NCBI GenBank assembly: GCA_002840165.1
Contig: PGZN01000013.1
Coordinates: 20,440 to 84,439 of the forward strand
Direction of reading: 5' to 3'
Origin: Firmicutes bacterium HGW-Firmicutes-8
Lineage (GTDB): Bacteria; Bacillota; Thermincolia; Thermincolales; UBA2595
DNA: 64,000 bases
In this document: piece after piece, positions 50,995-59,329 of the stretch
Position numbering within the stretch: position 1 is the first letter of the stretch
Layout of the letters: every line of letters starts with the position of its first letter
Made by a program: the position numbers and the translations under genes
Notes under the pieces: generated by a model
What the model was told of the DNA's origin: nothing
Database searches by the model: none
The model's input: the letters and a program-made list of their open reading frames with translations, nothing else

Positions 50995-51834
50995 TTAAAA
51001 CGTCTGCAGTTCCTTCAGGACAGCCTTAACGTTTTCTTCATGCATCCTGACCATCGCCCCGCTTATACCTTCGTTTTTATATTCTATTCCTTTCAGCACC
51101 TCGATAATTTCCCGTTCCTGCAAGCCCTGCACAACTAGGTCCTGGGCCTTTTCCCGCAGAGCATCAAGATATTCCTGGTCAGCCTTGATGCGGGCTGTAA
51201 TTTCCCCAGCCCCCACAGCAGGGTCCCCGTGACCGGGGACTAAATACTTAATGGCAAAATCACGCACAAGTTTTTCGGCCAGGTCAAGGGATTTCCGGTA
51301 CGCGCCTGTATTAAAATAGACAAATGGAAACTCCAGGTCAGACAGGTAGTCACCGGCAAACATCACCTTTTTCGCTGTACTGATTATAAAAGCGCTGTCC
51401 CCTGTATGACCTGGGGCATGGAACATCGCCAGCTCGTCACTCTTTAACGGGATCCGGTAGTCCTGGCCAAAGGTCACGTCAATATTCGGGAAAACAAATG
51501 GAACCTTCCGCTTGATATAATAGGTCTGGTCTATTTCCTTCAGCTGGGCAACCTGGGCTTCCCGGTCACAAAAAGCCATTTCCTCCTGGCTGATCAATTT
51601 GGCGCCCTTAAAATATTGGTATCCGACGATATGGTCAAAATCTGAGTGAGTAAATATTATATACTTGTTAAAGCTCCTCCGGCGGTTGACAAAATCGGCC
51701 ATAACCTGAATCTCCACCGGAAAATAGCAGGGGTCAATCACTACATTTGCGGCCTCGTTGATAATCACTGCGCTATTTGTCTGCCAGACAGAACTCTGAT
51801 AAATATATATGTCCCGGCACAATTGATACGACAT
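50995..51834 (-). CDS. Metallo-beta-lactamase-fold hydrolase
   Basis: A 279-residue protein. Metal ligands are visible in FTHSDFDHIVGYQYF near 60 (HxxxDH), HAPGHTGDSAFI near 138, FAGDYLSDLEF near 155 and VPGHGDPAVG near 190. The C-terminal helices (about 205-275) are typical of the group with a dimerisation tail. The substrate is unknown. The ribosome binding site is weak. It precedes the alpha/beta-hydrolase gene in the same direction. Confidence 0.88.
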   Translation of the reverse strand: MSYQLCRDIYIYQSSVWQTNSAVIINEAANVVIDPCYFPVEIQVMADFVNRRRSFNKYIIFTHSDFDHIVGYQYFKGAKLISQEEMAFCDREAQVAQLKEIDQTYYIKRKVPFVFPNIDVTFGQDYRIPLKSDELAMFHAPGHTGDSAFIISTAKKVMFAGDYLSDLEFPFVYFNTGAYRKSLDLAEKLVRDFAIKYLVPGHGDPAVGAGEITARIKADQEYLDALREKAQDLVVQGLQEREIIEVLKGIEYKNEGISGAMVRMHEENVKAVLKELQTF

Positions 51835-53193
51835 GCTACCACCGCCATTCGAGTCAATAATAAATTATTATTCGTTGAGAGTTATTATTATCCTGCCAAA
51901 ACAGCAATCTTACATTATGTCCTAGCGCAGCAAAGCTGCAATCAATATCTGAAAACCAAAAACCAGCCGCGGATAAAACATATTATAAAATGATCCTAGG
52001 CCGGTCTCACTTTCATTACCACAAAGGCTAACGGGCATTTCTCTGTGGTCTAAGGATAAAAAGAAAGGTCACAAAGAGTATGGAATTAAGCCAACATCAA
52101 CGTTCTACCCAAGAATTCTTTATACTTAAACCATATAACCTAAATAAAAAATCAAAACTGTGCTAGAAAATCTTTAGTTTGTAGTATCTCTGACTCTTTG
52201 TGATCTTATGACCCCACATTGAACCTTATGCTCTTAGACCACTGAGCAGTGCCTGTTAGATTTAACAAACTTTCACGAAACAGTAGTACAGAGAAATCGT
52301 GATTCACTGAAAAGAAGAGACCACAGAGAGTACTCAGCAATCCTTACTCCCCAGTTCAATTTAGTAAATCTGTACCTTGAGAAATTATTAAATATAAAAA
52401 CACATTACTACTCGGATACTCTCACCCTCTGTTTTCTCACTTACACAGATGTAACCTCCGGCAACTAATCTATATTGTCCAAGTTACTTTGCGGTTTTTT
52501 CTATACAGTAGCGCTATGTTGGGTAGAAGAGAATACTCATATGACCTGAAACTGTTTTTTTGTTTTGTATATATTTCATTTAAATTATCAGCTTGCTTGG
52601 GAAGTAGGAATTAGTATGGGTTACTGATGTCTCTCTGTGTCCTCTATCTTAGTGGTACCGCATACAAATTAGTTTCTAACTTTATTTTGGTGTTTTTGTT
52701 TTGACTAATAGTCAATTTCATTTTAGGATAGAAGGTCAAAGAAAAACAAAATCAATCGCGGAGTACGCGGAGACGACAGGATTCACAAGGAGCCGGAGTG
52801 CGCGGAGAGTTACTGTCAACCCTTACTCTCCCGTTCAATTGAGAGAACCTGATACTCAACTAAATAATTAATAATAAAACCTTTATACCATTCAGTCATC
52901 CCCAAAACCGGTCTTCTCTTACACACATTTCGTCAAGTTGAATTGAAGCACAAATCTGTACTATCTGTGACTGTTTTTTGGTTTTGTATATATATTTATT
53001 TTAATAATTACCGTACTTAGGAAGAAAGATTCACTGAGGGTTATTGATTTCTCTCTGTGTCCTCCGTCTTTTCTCCGCGTCCTCCGTGTTTTCTTTTGTT
53101 CTCGGTTTTTCATACTCTGATGGTGCCGCAAAGCGGCCTGGACATCTTTGTGGTAAAATTTGCTTTATGCCTCCTGCCCTACTAAAAGGAAAA
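51835..53193. repeat. Long intergenic repeat mosaic (about 1.4 kb)
   Basis: No gene is seen. It contains GCGCAGCAAAGCTGCAATCAA (51924-51944), CCACAAAGGCTAACGGGCATT (52020-52040, near-reverse of 6849), AACTTTCACGAAACAGTAGTAC (52269-52290) and two copies of a longer block. That block reads CTGTTTTTTxGTTTTGTATATA...GGAAG...GGGTTAxTGAT...TCTCTCTGTGTCCTC (about 52551-52645 and 52968-53065); a third copy is at 61208-61300. CGCGGAGTACGCGGAGACGA phrases are near 52757. Confidence 0.8.
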
Positions 53194-53227
53194 GAGTGAC
53201 CCTTAAGTTTTTACCTTTGGGTCACTC
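53194..53227 (-). terminator. Terminator of the acidic small-protein gene
   Basis: A 9-bp perfect stem GAGTGACCC / GGGTCACTC (53194-53202 with 53219-53227), followed on the minus strand by TTTTCCTTTTAG. It lies 5 bases past the stop at 53233. Confidence 0.85.
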
Positions 53228-53232
53228 CGGCG

Positions 53233-53457
53233 TTACTGAGTGTCAACCTGATTGTCCCCTGCATCATCATTCTCTGCATCATCATTCTCTGCAACATTAT
53301 TCTCAGGCGCATCGTACTCTGCCTGCATTGTTGGTGTTTCACCACCGGTAACAGCTGAAGAAATAAAATAGGGGTCAAGTTCCGCCTGGCCGCTCAACTC
53401 TTCGTTGAGCCTGTAAAGGTAAGACCGGTTAGGCTGTTTGTCCCTGTCTTTTTCCAT
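53233..53457 (-). CDS. Small acidic protein of unknown function
   Basis: A 74-residue soluble protein beginning MEKDRDKQPNRSYLYRLNEE and ending in an acidic repeat (ENNVAENDDAENDDAGDNQ). AAGGAG lies upstream, but 13 bases from ATG 53457; a GTG at 53469 is alternatively possible. It has its own terminator. No family is recognised; small acidic tails like this occur in spore-associated and secretion-related proteins. Confidence 0.5.
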   Translation of the reverse strand: MEKDRDKQPNRSYLYRLNEELSGQAELDPYFISSAVTGGETPTMQAEYDAPENNVAENDDAENDDAGDNQVDTQ

Positions 53458-53530
53458 GATTTCTGCCACACTCCTTGTGCAGTTTTTCCATATCATGCAC
53501 ATGTGTAGTTAGAAATATACGGGCGACAGC

Positions 53531-53737
53531 TTAATCTTCACTTAATACGGCTGAGCCGGTAATAGTGATGGCGATAGTCGCACATAAAGGTACTGCTACG
53601 AGAGCCAAAGTCCCTAAAATCCGGCTGATTTTAACCGGACCCGGTTTTGTCAATTCCCTGATGAGCACCAGTACCACCGGGACGGCAAACAGACAGTTAA
53701 TTATAGTCATAATTCTCTTAAACCATTTATGTATCAA
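53531..53737 (-). CDS. Small membrane protein of unknown function
   Basis: A 68-residue protein with hydrophobic segments at about 8-28 and 42-62. The start is TTG 53737 behind GGGAGGG, overlapping the stop of the upstream gene; ATG 53752, inside that site, is the alternative. No family is recognised. It belongs to the string of small genes 53531-54080. Confidence 0.55.
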   Translation of the reverse strand: MIHKWFKRIMTIINCLFAVPVVLVLIRELTKPGPVKISRILGTLALVAVPLCATIAITITGSAVLSED

Positions 53738-54080
53738 CTCTCGCCCTCCCATATTCCTCGTTATAATCGTAATGTATCTTGGCATACTCCAAATCAACAG
53801 ACCGCCAGTTGCTTCCGTTCAGATTCATGTGCTCTTCCCAAAGGCCCATACATTTGGGACAAATTAATAATACGGTATTGTCAGGGCGGTTCATGGCCAG
53901 GGCTTTCCAGTGAGGTCTTGACGTCCCGCACATACAATCACCGGTTTCCCACTTGAAGCTCGACCCCCTGTAATCCATACTGCCGGCAGTCTTGTTTACC
54001 GTCCGCTTGAGCTTCCGGTTAAAGGCCCAGAGTACCCAGCCGCCTACAAAAACCAAAGTCAGGATAATTAATTTAGCCAT
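53727..54080 (-). CDS. Membrane-anchored protein with cysteine-pair tail
   Basis: A 117-residue protein with one N-terminal membrane segment (AKLIILTLVFVGGWVLWAF) and a soluble part. That part has a CxC pair (GDCMCGTSRPHWKALAMN) and a CPKC pair (LLICPKCMGLWEEHMNLNG), which together look like a zinc-ribbon or metal site. ATG 54080 follows AAGGGG; a longer frame to 54188 has no site. Function unknown. It is downstream of the EamA-like gene. Confidence 0.65.
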   Translation of the reverse strand: MAKLIILTLVFVGGWVLWAFNRKLKRTVNKTAGSMDYRGSSFKWETGDCMCGTSRPHWKALAMNRPDNTVLLICPKCMGLWEEHMNLNGSNWRSVDLEYAKIHYDYNEEYGRARVDT

Positions 54081-54084
54081 AAAA

Positions 54085-54513
54085 TCACCCCTTGTCAGCT
54101 TGCCTCGTTTCACCTGTGTTGAACTGCTGGGTACCCGTTTCAGAAGGCTTAATATCGACCTTTTGTTTATTATATGAAACGAGGACAACTCCGATGATGA
54201 TTACTAAAACGCCTACCCACCTTGTCAGCGGGATTTCGTCTTTGAAAATCTGCCAGGCGGCCAGCACCCCGAGTACATAGGCCAGGCTCTGCAGGGGATA
54301 GGCATAACTGAGACTGGCCCTGGACAGCACGATAAACCAAACCGCAGTGGCTACAACATATAACAGAAGTCCGGCTAAAATCATCGGTGAAAAAATAAGG
54401 TGGAACATATTGTTCAGAGAAATCCCCCCGGCCTCATTAAGAGCCTTTTTCCAGAGGATTTGTCCTGATGTCAGCAGCAGGACATTAAACAGTATCAGTA
54501 GTATTGTTTTCAA
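54085..54513 (-). CDS. EamA/SMR-family small membrane transporter (ArnE-like)
   Basis: A 142-residue protein with four membrane segments, of small multidrug-resistance/EamA size. GQILWKKALN near 17 and SLSYAYPLQSLAYVLGVLAAW near 80 are family-like. Relatives flip undecaprenyl-linked sugars. It starts at TTG 54513 behind GGAGGGG (6 bases), inside the 3' end of the DUF2304 gene; the longer frame begins at 54540. With the GT2 and DUF2304 genes it forms a lipid-linked sugar module. Confidence 0.78.
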   Translation of the reverse strand: MKTILLILFNVLLLTSGQILWKKALNEAGGISLNNMFHLIFSPMILAGLLLYVVATAVWFIVLSRASLSYAYPLQSLAYVLGVLAAWQIFKDEIPLTRWVGVLVIIIGVVLVSYNKQKVDIKPSETGTQQFNTGETRQADKG

Positions 54514-54880
54514 CCGTTTCCCCTCCATTGACTCTTTCACTAAGGTCCTCTATCTTTTTATTAAGAATCCCTATTTCCTGGGCCATTCTTACATTCTGGG
54601 TGTGCAGTTTGGATATAATCACCGAGTAGTGCAGGATAAGGGCAAATGAAAAAAGGATGCCCAACATGAACAACAGGGAAGGCGCGTAGAAAATTCCCAG
54701 CCAGTGGGCCACCAAATTGAGCAGGTTCCGCCACAATGAGAGAATTATCATGACTGCCCCGATCAACAGCCACAGCAGGGAATACTGCTCTTTCAGCTTT
54801 TTCGTGCGCACAAATTCCAGGACGACAATCAGGAAACCCAAACTGAAAAGGGCGGCAAAAAAGAAAATGTCTATCTTCAT
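54485..54880 (-). CDS. DUF2304 family membrane protein
   Basis: A 131-residue protein with three membrane segments (about 3-22, 35-52, 66-85) and a C-terminal coiled tail (KLHTQNVRMAQEIGILNKKIEDLSERVN). The family habitually accompanies polyprenyl-phosphate mannosyltransferase-like GT2 enzymes, as here. AAGGAGGCGTAAGAG precedes ATG. Confidence 0.85.
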   Translation of the reverse strand: MKIDIFFFAALFSLGFLIVVLEFVRTKKLKEQYSLLWLLIGAVMIILSLWRNLLNLVAHWLGIFYAPSLLFMLGILFSFALILHYSVIISKLHTQNVRMAQEIGILNKKIEDLSERVNGGETVENNTTDTV

Positions 54881-54883
54881 CTC

Positions 54884-55618
54884 TTACGCCTCCTTTTTGT
54901 TGGCCCTGAGAATATTCATAAAAATTGCCAGTAAAACCTTAATCATGTAGTAGACAGACTTCAGGGGTGTGATTGAGGACTGCCCATGCTCCCTGGCTGC
55001 CATCGTCACCGGGACCTCTTTAATCGTGAACCCGTTCTTCTTCAGCAAAACCAGCGCTTCCACTTCAGGGTAATCCGTAGGATAATTGTCAACAAAAAAC
55101 TCAATCACCCGTTTACTAACGGCGCGATAACCACTGGTGGTATCTTTCAATGATTGTCCATTGATTAAAGATACCACTAACGAAAAGATTAACATCCCCA
55201 TTTTGCGGACGAGGGGGGTTTTGTAACCTGTTGACTCAACAAAACGCGACCCAACAACCATGTCAGCCTCTCCCCGCAAAACCGGTTCGATAATATGCAG
55301 AAGGTCTTCCGGGTTATGCTGACCGTCAGCATCGACCTGGACTGCTACATCATACCCGCTCTTAAAAGCAAACAGGTAGCCTGTCTGGACCGCCCCGCCG
55401 ATACCCAGGTTAAAAGGCAGGTCAATCACCTTGGCTCCGGCAGCTCTGGCCACCTTTGATGTTTCGTCCTTAGAACCATCATTGATGACAACCACATCAA
55501 GCACGGCAAATTTGCGGATCCCGGCAATCACACCGGGCAGGCTGAGTTCTTCATTATAAGCGGGGATGATAACGAGCACTTTGTTGTTTTCGATAACAGT
55601 GGTATCCAGTCGTTTCAT
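54884..55618 (-). CDS. Glycosyltransferase family 2 (polyprenyl-phosphate sugar synthase type)
   Basis: A 244-residue GT2 enzyme. The N-terminal fold ILVIIPAYNEELSLPGVI is near 12, with INDGSKDETSKVA near 45, the metal motif VQVDADGQHNPEDL near 92 (DxD-type) and VVGSRFVESTG near 120. A C-terminal hydrophobic helix may sit at the membrane. It probably makes a polyprenyl-phosphate-linked sugar for surface glycans. It is first in the cluster with DUF2304 and EamA genes, with GAGGGG before ATG. Confidence 0.9.
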   Translation of the reverse strand: MKRLDTTVIENNKVLVIIPAYNEELSLPGVIAGIRKFAVLDVVVINDGSKDETSKVARAAGAKVIDLPFNLGIGGAVQTGYLFAFKSGYDVAVQVDADGQHNPEDLLHIIEPVLRGEADMVVGSRFVESTGYKTPLVRKMGMLIFSLVVSLINGQSLKDTTSGYRAVSKRVIEFFVDNYPTDYPEVEALVLLKKNGFTIKEVPVTMAAREHGQSSITPLKSVYYMIKVLLAIFMNILRANKKEA

Positions 55619-55761
55619 TTTACCCCTCGGAAAAGTTATTTGGTCTTTTGTAATTGCATTTGTCTCCTACCTATTCTAGACAAATATTCCCCAAAAAGCA
55701 AGATTTTCCTGCTATTTTTTCTACCAAACCCGGCTGTACATGTTATTCTACGGAGTTTCCT

Positions 55762-55789
55762 TAAAAATACAGCAGGCTGGGCCTGCTGT
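55762..55789 (-). terminator. Intrinsic terminator
   Basis: A 9-bp perfect stem ACAGCAGGC / GCCTGCTGT (55769-55777 with 55781-55789), loop TGG, followed on the minus strand by ATTTTTAA. It lies after the CmpB-like gene. Confidence 0.85.
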
Positions 55790-55796
55790 TAGTTCG

Positions 55797-56204
55797 TCAC
55801 AAATGAATTTTTGTCCGCATAAAATCATCAACCTTTTCGAACAGAAGCCCGACCACAAACCATACGGGGGCGTAATCAAGTCTAATTAAGCCGGCAATCG
55901 AATAATATGAAGAACCCGTATAATCCCATGGAACCTTCCCCACAGTAAGTTCTATAGCGAGACCGGTGATGAGTTCAATACCAAATATTACGGTCGTCCA
56001 GATAGACCCGCGGATAACCCAGGTCAGGTTTCTGATATGGTCATGCACAGGTTCCAAAAAAACCGCCAGTCCGTAAATTGGGAACATCCAGAGGTAGCTA
56101 AACCCCTGGAGCCTGAAATCTCCCCGCAGCAGGGAACCCAACCCGGTCCAAAATATTTCCATTGTCCAACCCAGCAGCCCATAAATTAAAAAACGGTATT
56201 TCAT
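55797..56204 (-). CDS. Putative ABC-transporter type IV (CmpB-like) membrane protein
   Basis: A 135-residue protein with about four membrane segments. GLLGWTMEIFWTGLGSL near 9 and SYLWMFPIYGLAVFLEPVHDHI near 36 match the CmpB-type family as I recall it. PWDYTGSSYYSIAGLIRLDYAPVWFVVG near 94 is its characteristic C-terminal block. The transport role is assigned from the name only and is not demonstrated. Confidence 0.75.
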   Translation of the reverse strand: MKYRFLIYGLLGWTMEIFWTGLGSLLRGDFRLQGFSYLWMFPIYGLAVFLEPVHDHIRNLTWVIRGSIWTTVIFGIELITGLAIELTVGKVPWDYTGSSYYSIAGLIRLDYAPVWFVVGLLFEKVDDFMRTKIHL

Positions 56205-56265
56205 GCTTTTATTGTTATCACGTTCAAGTCTAATTATGAGCGGAATAACCTGGTATGCGGCGGCC

Positions 56266-57111
56266 TTAGAGTTCTTTTAGCTCATACAGGTCTGTCCGGC
56301 GGTGCTTCAGAAGAGGCAGTTCGTTCCTGATCTTTTCCAACTCCGCCAAATCTATTTCAACTATCATGACTCCCTCTTTTTCGTCCAGGGACTGCACTAC
56401 TTTACCCCACGGGTCGGCCACCATGGAATGGCCGTAAGCCACATATGAGGTCCCGGGATCCCTGGCCGGAGCTGCCCCGGCCACATAAAGCTGGTTATCT
56501 ACAGCCCGCATCCTTATAGTCAGCTCCCAGTGGGCCGGGCCTGTAATCATATTAAAGGCCGCCGGCACAACATACAGAACTGCCCCGCGCAGGGCCGCAG
56601 CCCTGGCCATTTCGGGAAACCGGATGTCATAACATATGCCGACCCCTATCCTGCCAAAAGAGGTATCAACTACTGTGATACTGTCACCCCGGCCAAGGGT
56701 ATCTGATTCCTTAAAGGTCAGCCCGGCCGTAAGCTCAACATCAAAGAGGTGGGCTTTGCGGTGCCTGGCCAGGAGCCGGCCGTCCGGTCCGAAGACAAAA
56801 CACGTGTTATATATAAGATCCCCATCTTTTTCAGGAATTGACCCGCCAAATACATATATTTTTTTAGCCTTCGCCGTTTCGGAAAGCATGGTAATAGTTT
56901 CCCCATCAGGGTATTGTTCGGCATAACCGGGGAAAAGCTCACTGCTGTAAGGACTGTTGAACATTTCCGGCAATACCGCAACAACAGCCCCCCGACCGGC
57001 AGCCTGCCCAATCATTTCCCTGGCTTTATCGATATTGACCTTTTTATTATTTATGACCTTATTTTGGACAATTCCCAGAACCCATTTATCTGGCAACCGG
57101 ACCACCTTCAC
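56266..57111 (-). CDS. Carbon-nitrogen hydrolase (nitrilase superfamily, omega-amidase-like)
   Basis: A 281-residue amidase. The catalytic triad is visible: Glu in AVLPEMFNSPYSSELF near 46, Lys in RHRKAHLFDVEL near 118, and Cys in GVGICYDIRFPEMARAAALRG near 157. The LYVVPAAFNMITGPAHWELTIRMRAVDN block near 183 is close to omega-amidase (Nit2) proteins. The start may be GTG 57111 or TTG 57096. The substrate may be 2-oxoglutaramate or 2-oxosuccinamate (family inference). Confidence 0.88.
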   Translation of the reverse strand: MKVVRLPDKWVLGIVQNKVINNKKVNIDKAREMIGQAAGRGAVVAVLPEMFNSPYSSELFPGYAEQYPDGETITMLSETAKAKKIYVFGGSIPEKDGDLIYNTCFVFGPDGRLLARHRKAHLFDVELTAGLTFKESDTLGRGDSITVVDTSFGRIGVGICYDIRFPEMARAAALRGAVLYVVPAAFNMITGPAHWELTIRMRAVDNQLYVAGAAPARDPGTSYVAYGHSMVADPWGKVVQSLDEKEGVMIVEIDLAELEKIRNELPLLKHRRTDLYELKEL

Positions 57112-57132
57112 TGCGGCTTGGCAATGCCGCTA

Positions 57133-57939
57133 TTATTTATTTTCACTGCCCACAGCAGTTTTTTCGATAGATATTTCAGATACCTTATTGTCATTACTAA
57201 ACTTCACCACAAAAAGCAGGTTTTTATCTTCCCCAAAGCTGTATGCTAACCGGTCGCTCTGGGCTGTCCCGGCTTTGCCCAGGGTTCTTATAACATCCTT
57301 TTTGATATCCCCGGTCTTAACTCCTTTAGGTCCGGCACAGTCGGGCTGGGATGCTGTTATCTTAATAACGGAACCTTTACTGCCGAAGACCACTTCCAGC
57401 CCGGGATAACTATATACCCTGACATTCTGTTTGAGGGTTTTGTCAAACAACTTTTTACTTTTCGGAGGCTTGCCCTGTTTTAATTCGACTTCCTTTCTCG
57501 TCATCCCCAAACCTAATCCGGATATCTGCAGTTCATCTTCGCGGAAGTCCAAAACCCCTCCTGATACAGCGTCAACCTGATAATATATCGTTTCAGGAAA
57601 CTTATCTGGGCGGCTTTCTTTGACCTCTACCAACCATACGGGATATTCATCTGTCGGTTCCTGGTCGGCAGCAAAGACCAGTTGTGTCCCATCCAGCTCG
57701 GAGACTCTCACGAGCCGACTGACTGCAGGTAAATTCTTAACCGCGCCGATGGCATCTTCTTTAGATATGAAATCCAGTGCGGCTGCATCAGTGCCATCTT
57801 CAGCCGTTTTCTGTGCAGAGACAATCCCGGGCTTGGCATTACCCGGGTTAAAAATAAAGTTGCGGATTGAGCTTGAAAAATAGCCTGTCACTAATCCTGC
57901 AATAATAACTCCTACGACCAGTCCCACTTTTTTTAGCAA
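57133..57939 (-). CDS. Exported protein of unknown function with single membrane anchor
   Basis: A 268-residue protein with an N-terminal membrane segment (VGLVVGVIIAGLVTGYF). Next comes a PepSY-like beta region (about 60-135: KEDAIGAVKNLPAVSRLVRV...YPVWLVEVKE), then two short repeats of the form GLGMTRKEVELKQGKP and VKTGDIKKDVIRTLGKAG (about 155 and 215). The repeats resemble SmpA-like GMxxxxVxxxxGxP units. The start is TTG 57939, 8 bases after GGGAGG; the longer frame from 58017 has no site. Confidence 0.72.
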   Translation of the reverse strand: MLKKVGLVVGVIIAGLVTGYFSSSIRNFIFNPGNAKPGIVSAQKTAEDGTDAAALDFISKEDAIGAVKNLPAVSRLVRVSELDGTQLVFAADQEPTDEYPVWLVEVKESRPDKFPETIYYQVDAVSGGVLDFREDELQISGLGLGMTRKEVELKQGKPPKSKKLFDKTLKQNVRVYSYPGLEVVFGSKGSVIKITASQPDCAGPKGVKTGDIKKDVIRTLGKAGTAQSDRLAYSFGEDKNLLFVVKFSNDNKVSEISIEKTAVGSENK

Positions 57940-58036
57940 AACATCTACCTCCCGGTGTTGCGCCATGAATTGAATATTCAACACCGGTGCACCATTTCCT
58001 TCAAAACCCAGGTTCATTTTCCGGGCCTTTTTCTTC

Positions 58037-58516
58037 TTAGTCGGATTCTGGGGTGGGCAAAAGATTACGGGTTTTAAGCAGGTAATAAGTTACCGGGGAA
58101 TACAAGATAAAGGCCAGGACAAACGTATAAAGACTGTTCCACCTTATATATGTTATAAAACCTCCGGCGGCGAGCCAGTGGACATACAACCCCGTCGCCA
58201 AGGTAAAGCCCAGCATGTAGCTGATAACCCTGTTAAAGCCTTTGACGAAGTCTAAGTAATAGGCATAAATTATTACCACCGGGGTCCAGGCCAAAGTAAT
58301 GAATATCGGGATACCGGCCAGGGAAAAAATGTTGGCAAAATTGAATCTCCACCAGCCCAGAACAGTAACAAGAAGCGCGTTGAGCAGCAGAGACAGGCCA
58401 AAACCGCCGATAGCGCCCACCGGCAGAAACTGTATAATTTTAGTCCGCGGAACGGCTATCAACATCATAACCACAAACATAAAAAAGAATTCAACCCATA
58501 CTAATCCTGTAAACAT
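58037..58516 (-). CDS. Polytopic membrane protein of unknown function
   Basis: A 159-residue protein with about four to five hydrophobic segments (2-22, 30-53, 60-84, 94-114, 122-145). AAGGGGTGGGAAG precedes ATG. It is immediately upstream of the exported protein gene (20 bases by the longer frame) and probably co-transcribed. The family is not recognised. Confidence 0.7.
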   Translation of the reverse strand: MFTGLVWVEFFFMFVVMMLIAVPRTKIIQFLPVGAIGGFGLSLLLNALLVTVLGWWRFNFANIFSLAGIPIFITLAWTPVVIIYAYYLDFVKGFNRVISYMLGFTLATGLYVHWLAAGGFITYIRWNSLYTFVLAFILYSPVTYYLLKTRNLLPTPESD

Positions 58517-58615
58517 CTTCCCACCCCTTTTTTAATAGATGATAGTATTACTACCGGTATTCTTCTACAGCGAAGGTAGTTTTATTCTAGTGAAGAGCGG
58601 GGAGTGGCTAGCGAT

Positions 58616-59023
58616 TTATATTTTGTCTTTTTTCCGATAAACCAGCCCTTCTGCTACAGAGACCAAATCACCTGTTTCGTCATTAACTGTAATCCGGTAT
58701 AAACCGGTGCGGTTTGTCAAATTATCCTCGACAGCTGCAGCCGTAAGGGTACTACCTGCTCCTGTAGCTTTCAGAAAGTTTATACTCATATTTAAAGCCA
58801 GAGCCACCGTGCCATGCGCATTAGAAGCAAGCGCAAAAGCCGTATCGGCTGCCGTAAATATTGCGCCTCCATGAGTAATGTCAACCGAGTTCAAGTGTTT
58901 GTCCTCGACCTTCATCGTAACCTTCGCATATCCCGGTCTAACTTCAATAATTTCCACACCTGCCATCCTGGCAAACCTGTCATTAGAAGAAATTCTCCGT
59001 ACTGCCCTTTCTACTCCATCCAT
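58616..59023 (-). CDS. PaaI-type hotdog thioesterase
   Basis: A 135-residue acyl-CoA thioesterase-like protein. The hotdog helix region reads LNSVDITHGGAIFTAADTAFALASNA, containing the catalytic-type HGG. The strands are VEIIEVRPGYAKVTMKV before it and YRITVNDETGDLVSVAEGLVYRK after it. An AAAGGAGG site lies 11 bases before ATG. It likely hydrolyses aromatic or medium acyl-CoA; the substrate is undetermined. Confidence 0.88.
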   Translation of the reverse strand: MDGVERAVRRISSNDRFARMAGVEIIEVRPGYAKVTMKVEDKHLNSVDITHGGAIFTAADTAFALASNAHGTVALALNMSINFLKATGAGSTLTAAAVEDNLTNRTGLYRITVNDETGDLVSVAEGLVYRKKDKI

Positions 59024-59044
59024 TCTTGTATATACCTCCTTTAA

Positions 59045-59310
59045 TAGTTGCTAGTTGCTAGTTGCTAGTTGCTAGTTCTTAGTGAAAACACCATCTATCA
59101 AATACTATTGGCTAGTATTAGCAGCTAGTGAATGAAAATAAAATATAATTCGCTAAAAACCAGATATATCCTGCTGGGCAATTGTGATAAATCTACCTGC
59201 TGTGCTATAATATAGGATATCCAAGATATTATTTTAGCTGATAGCTATTGCTTACTACCAGGACTGTCACCAGATCATTCGCCACCGACCAACTAGCAAC
59301 TAGCAACTAT
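59045..59310. repeat. Pair of inverted heptad arrays (TAGTTGC)5 and (CAACTAG)3
   Basis: Units TAGTTGC x4 and TAGTTCT at 59045-59079 face CAACTAG x2 and CAACTAT at 59290-59310, which are their reverse complements. The 210 bases between hold no gene. The right array ends just before the aminotransferase ribosome binding site. Confidence 0.9.
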
Positions 59311-59329
59311 TTGTAAAGGAGTGTTTAGT

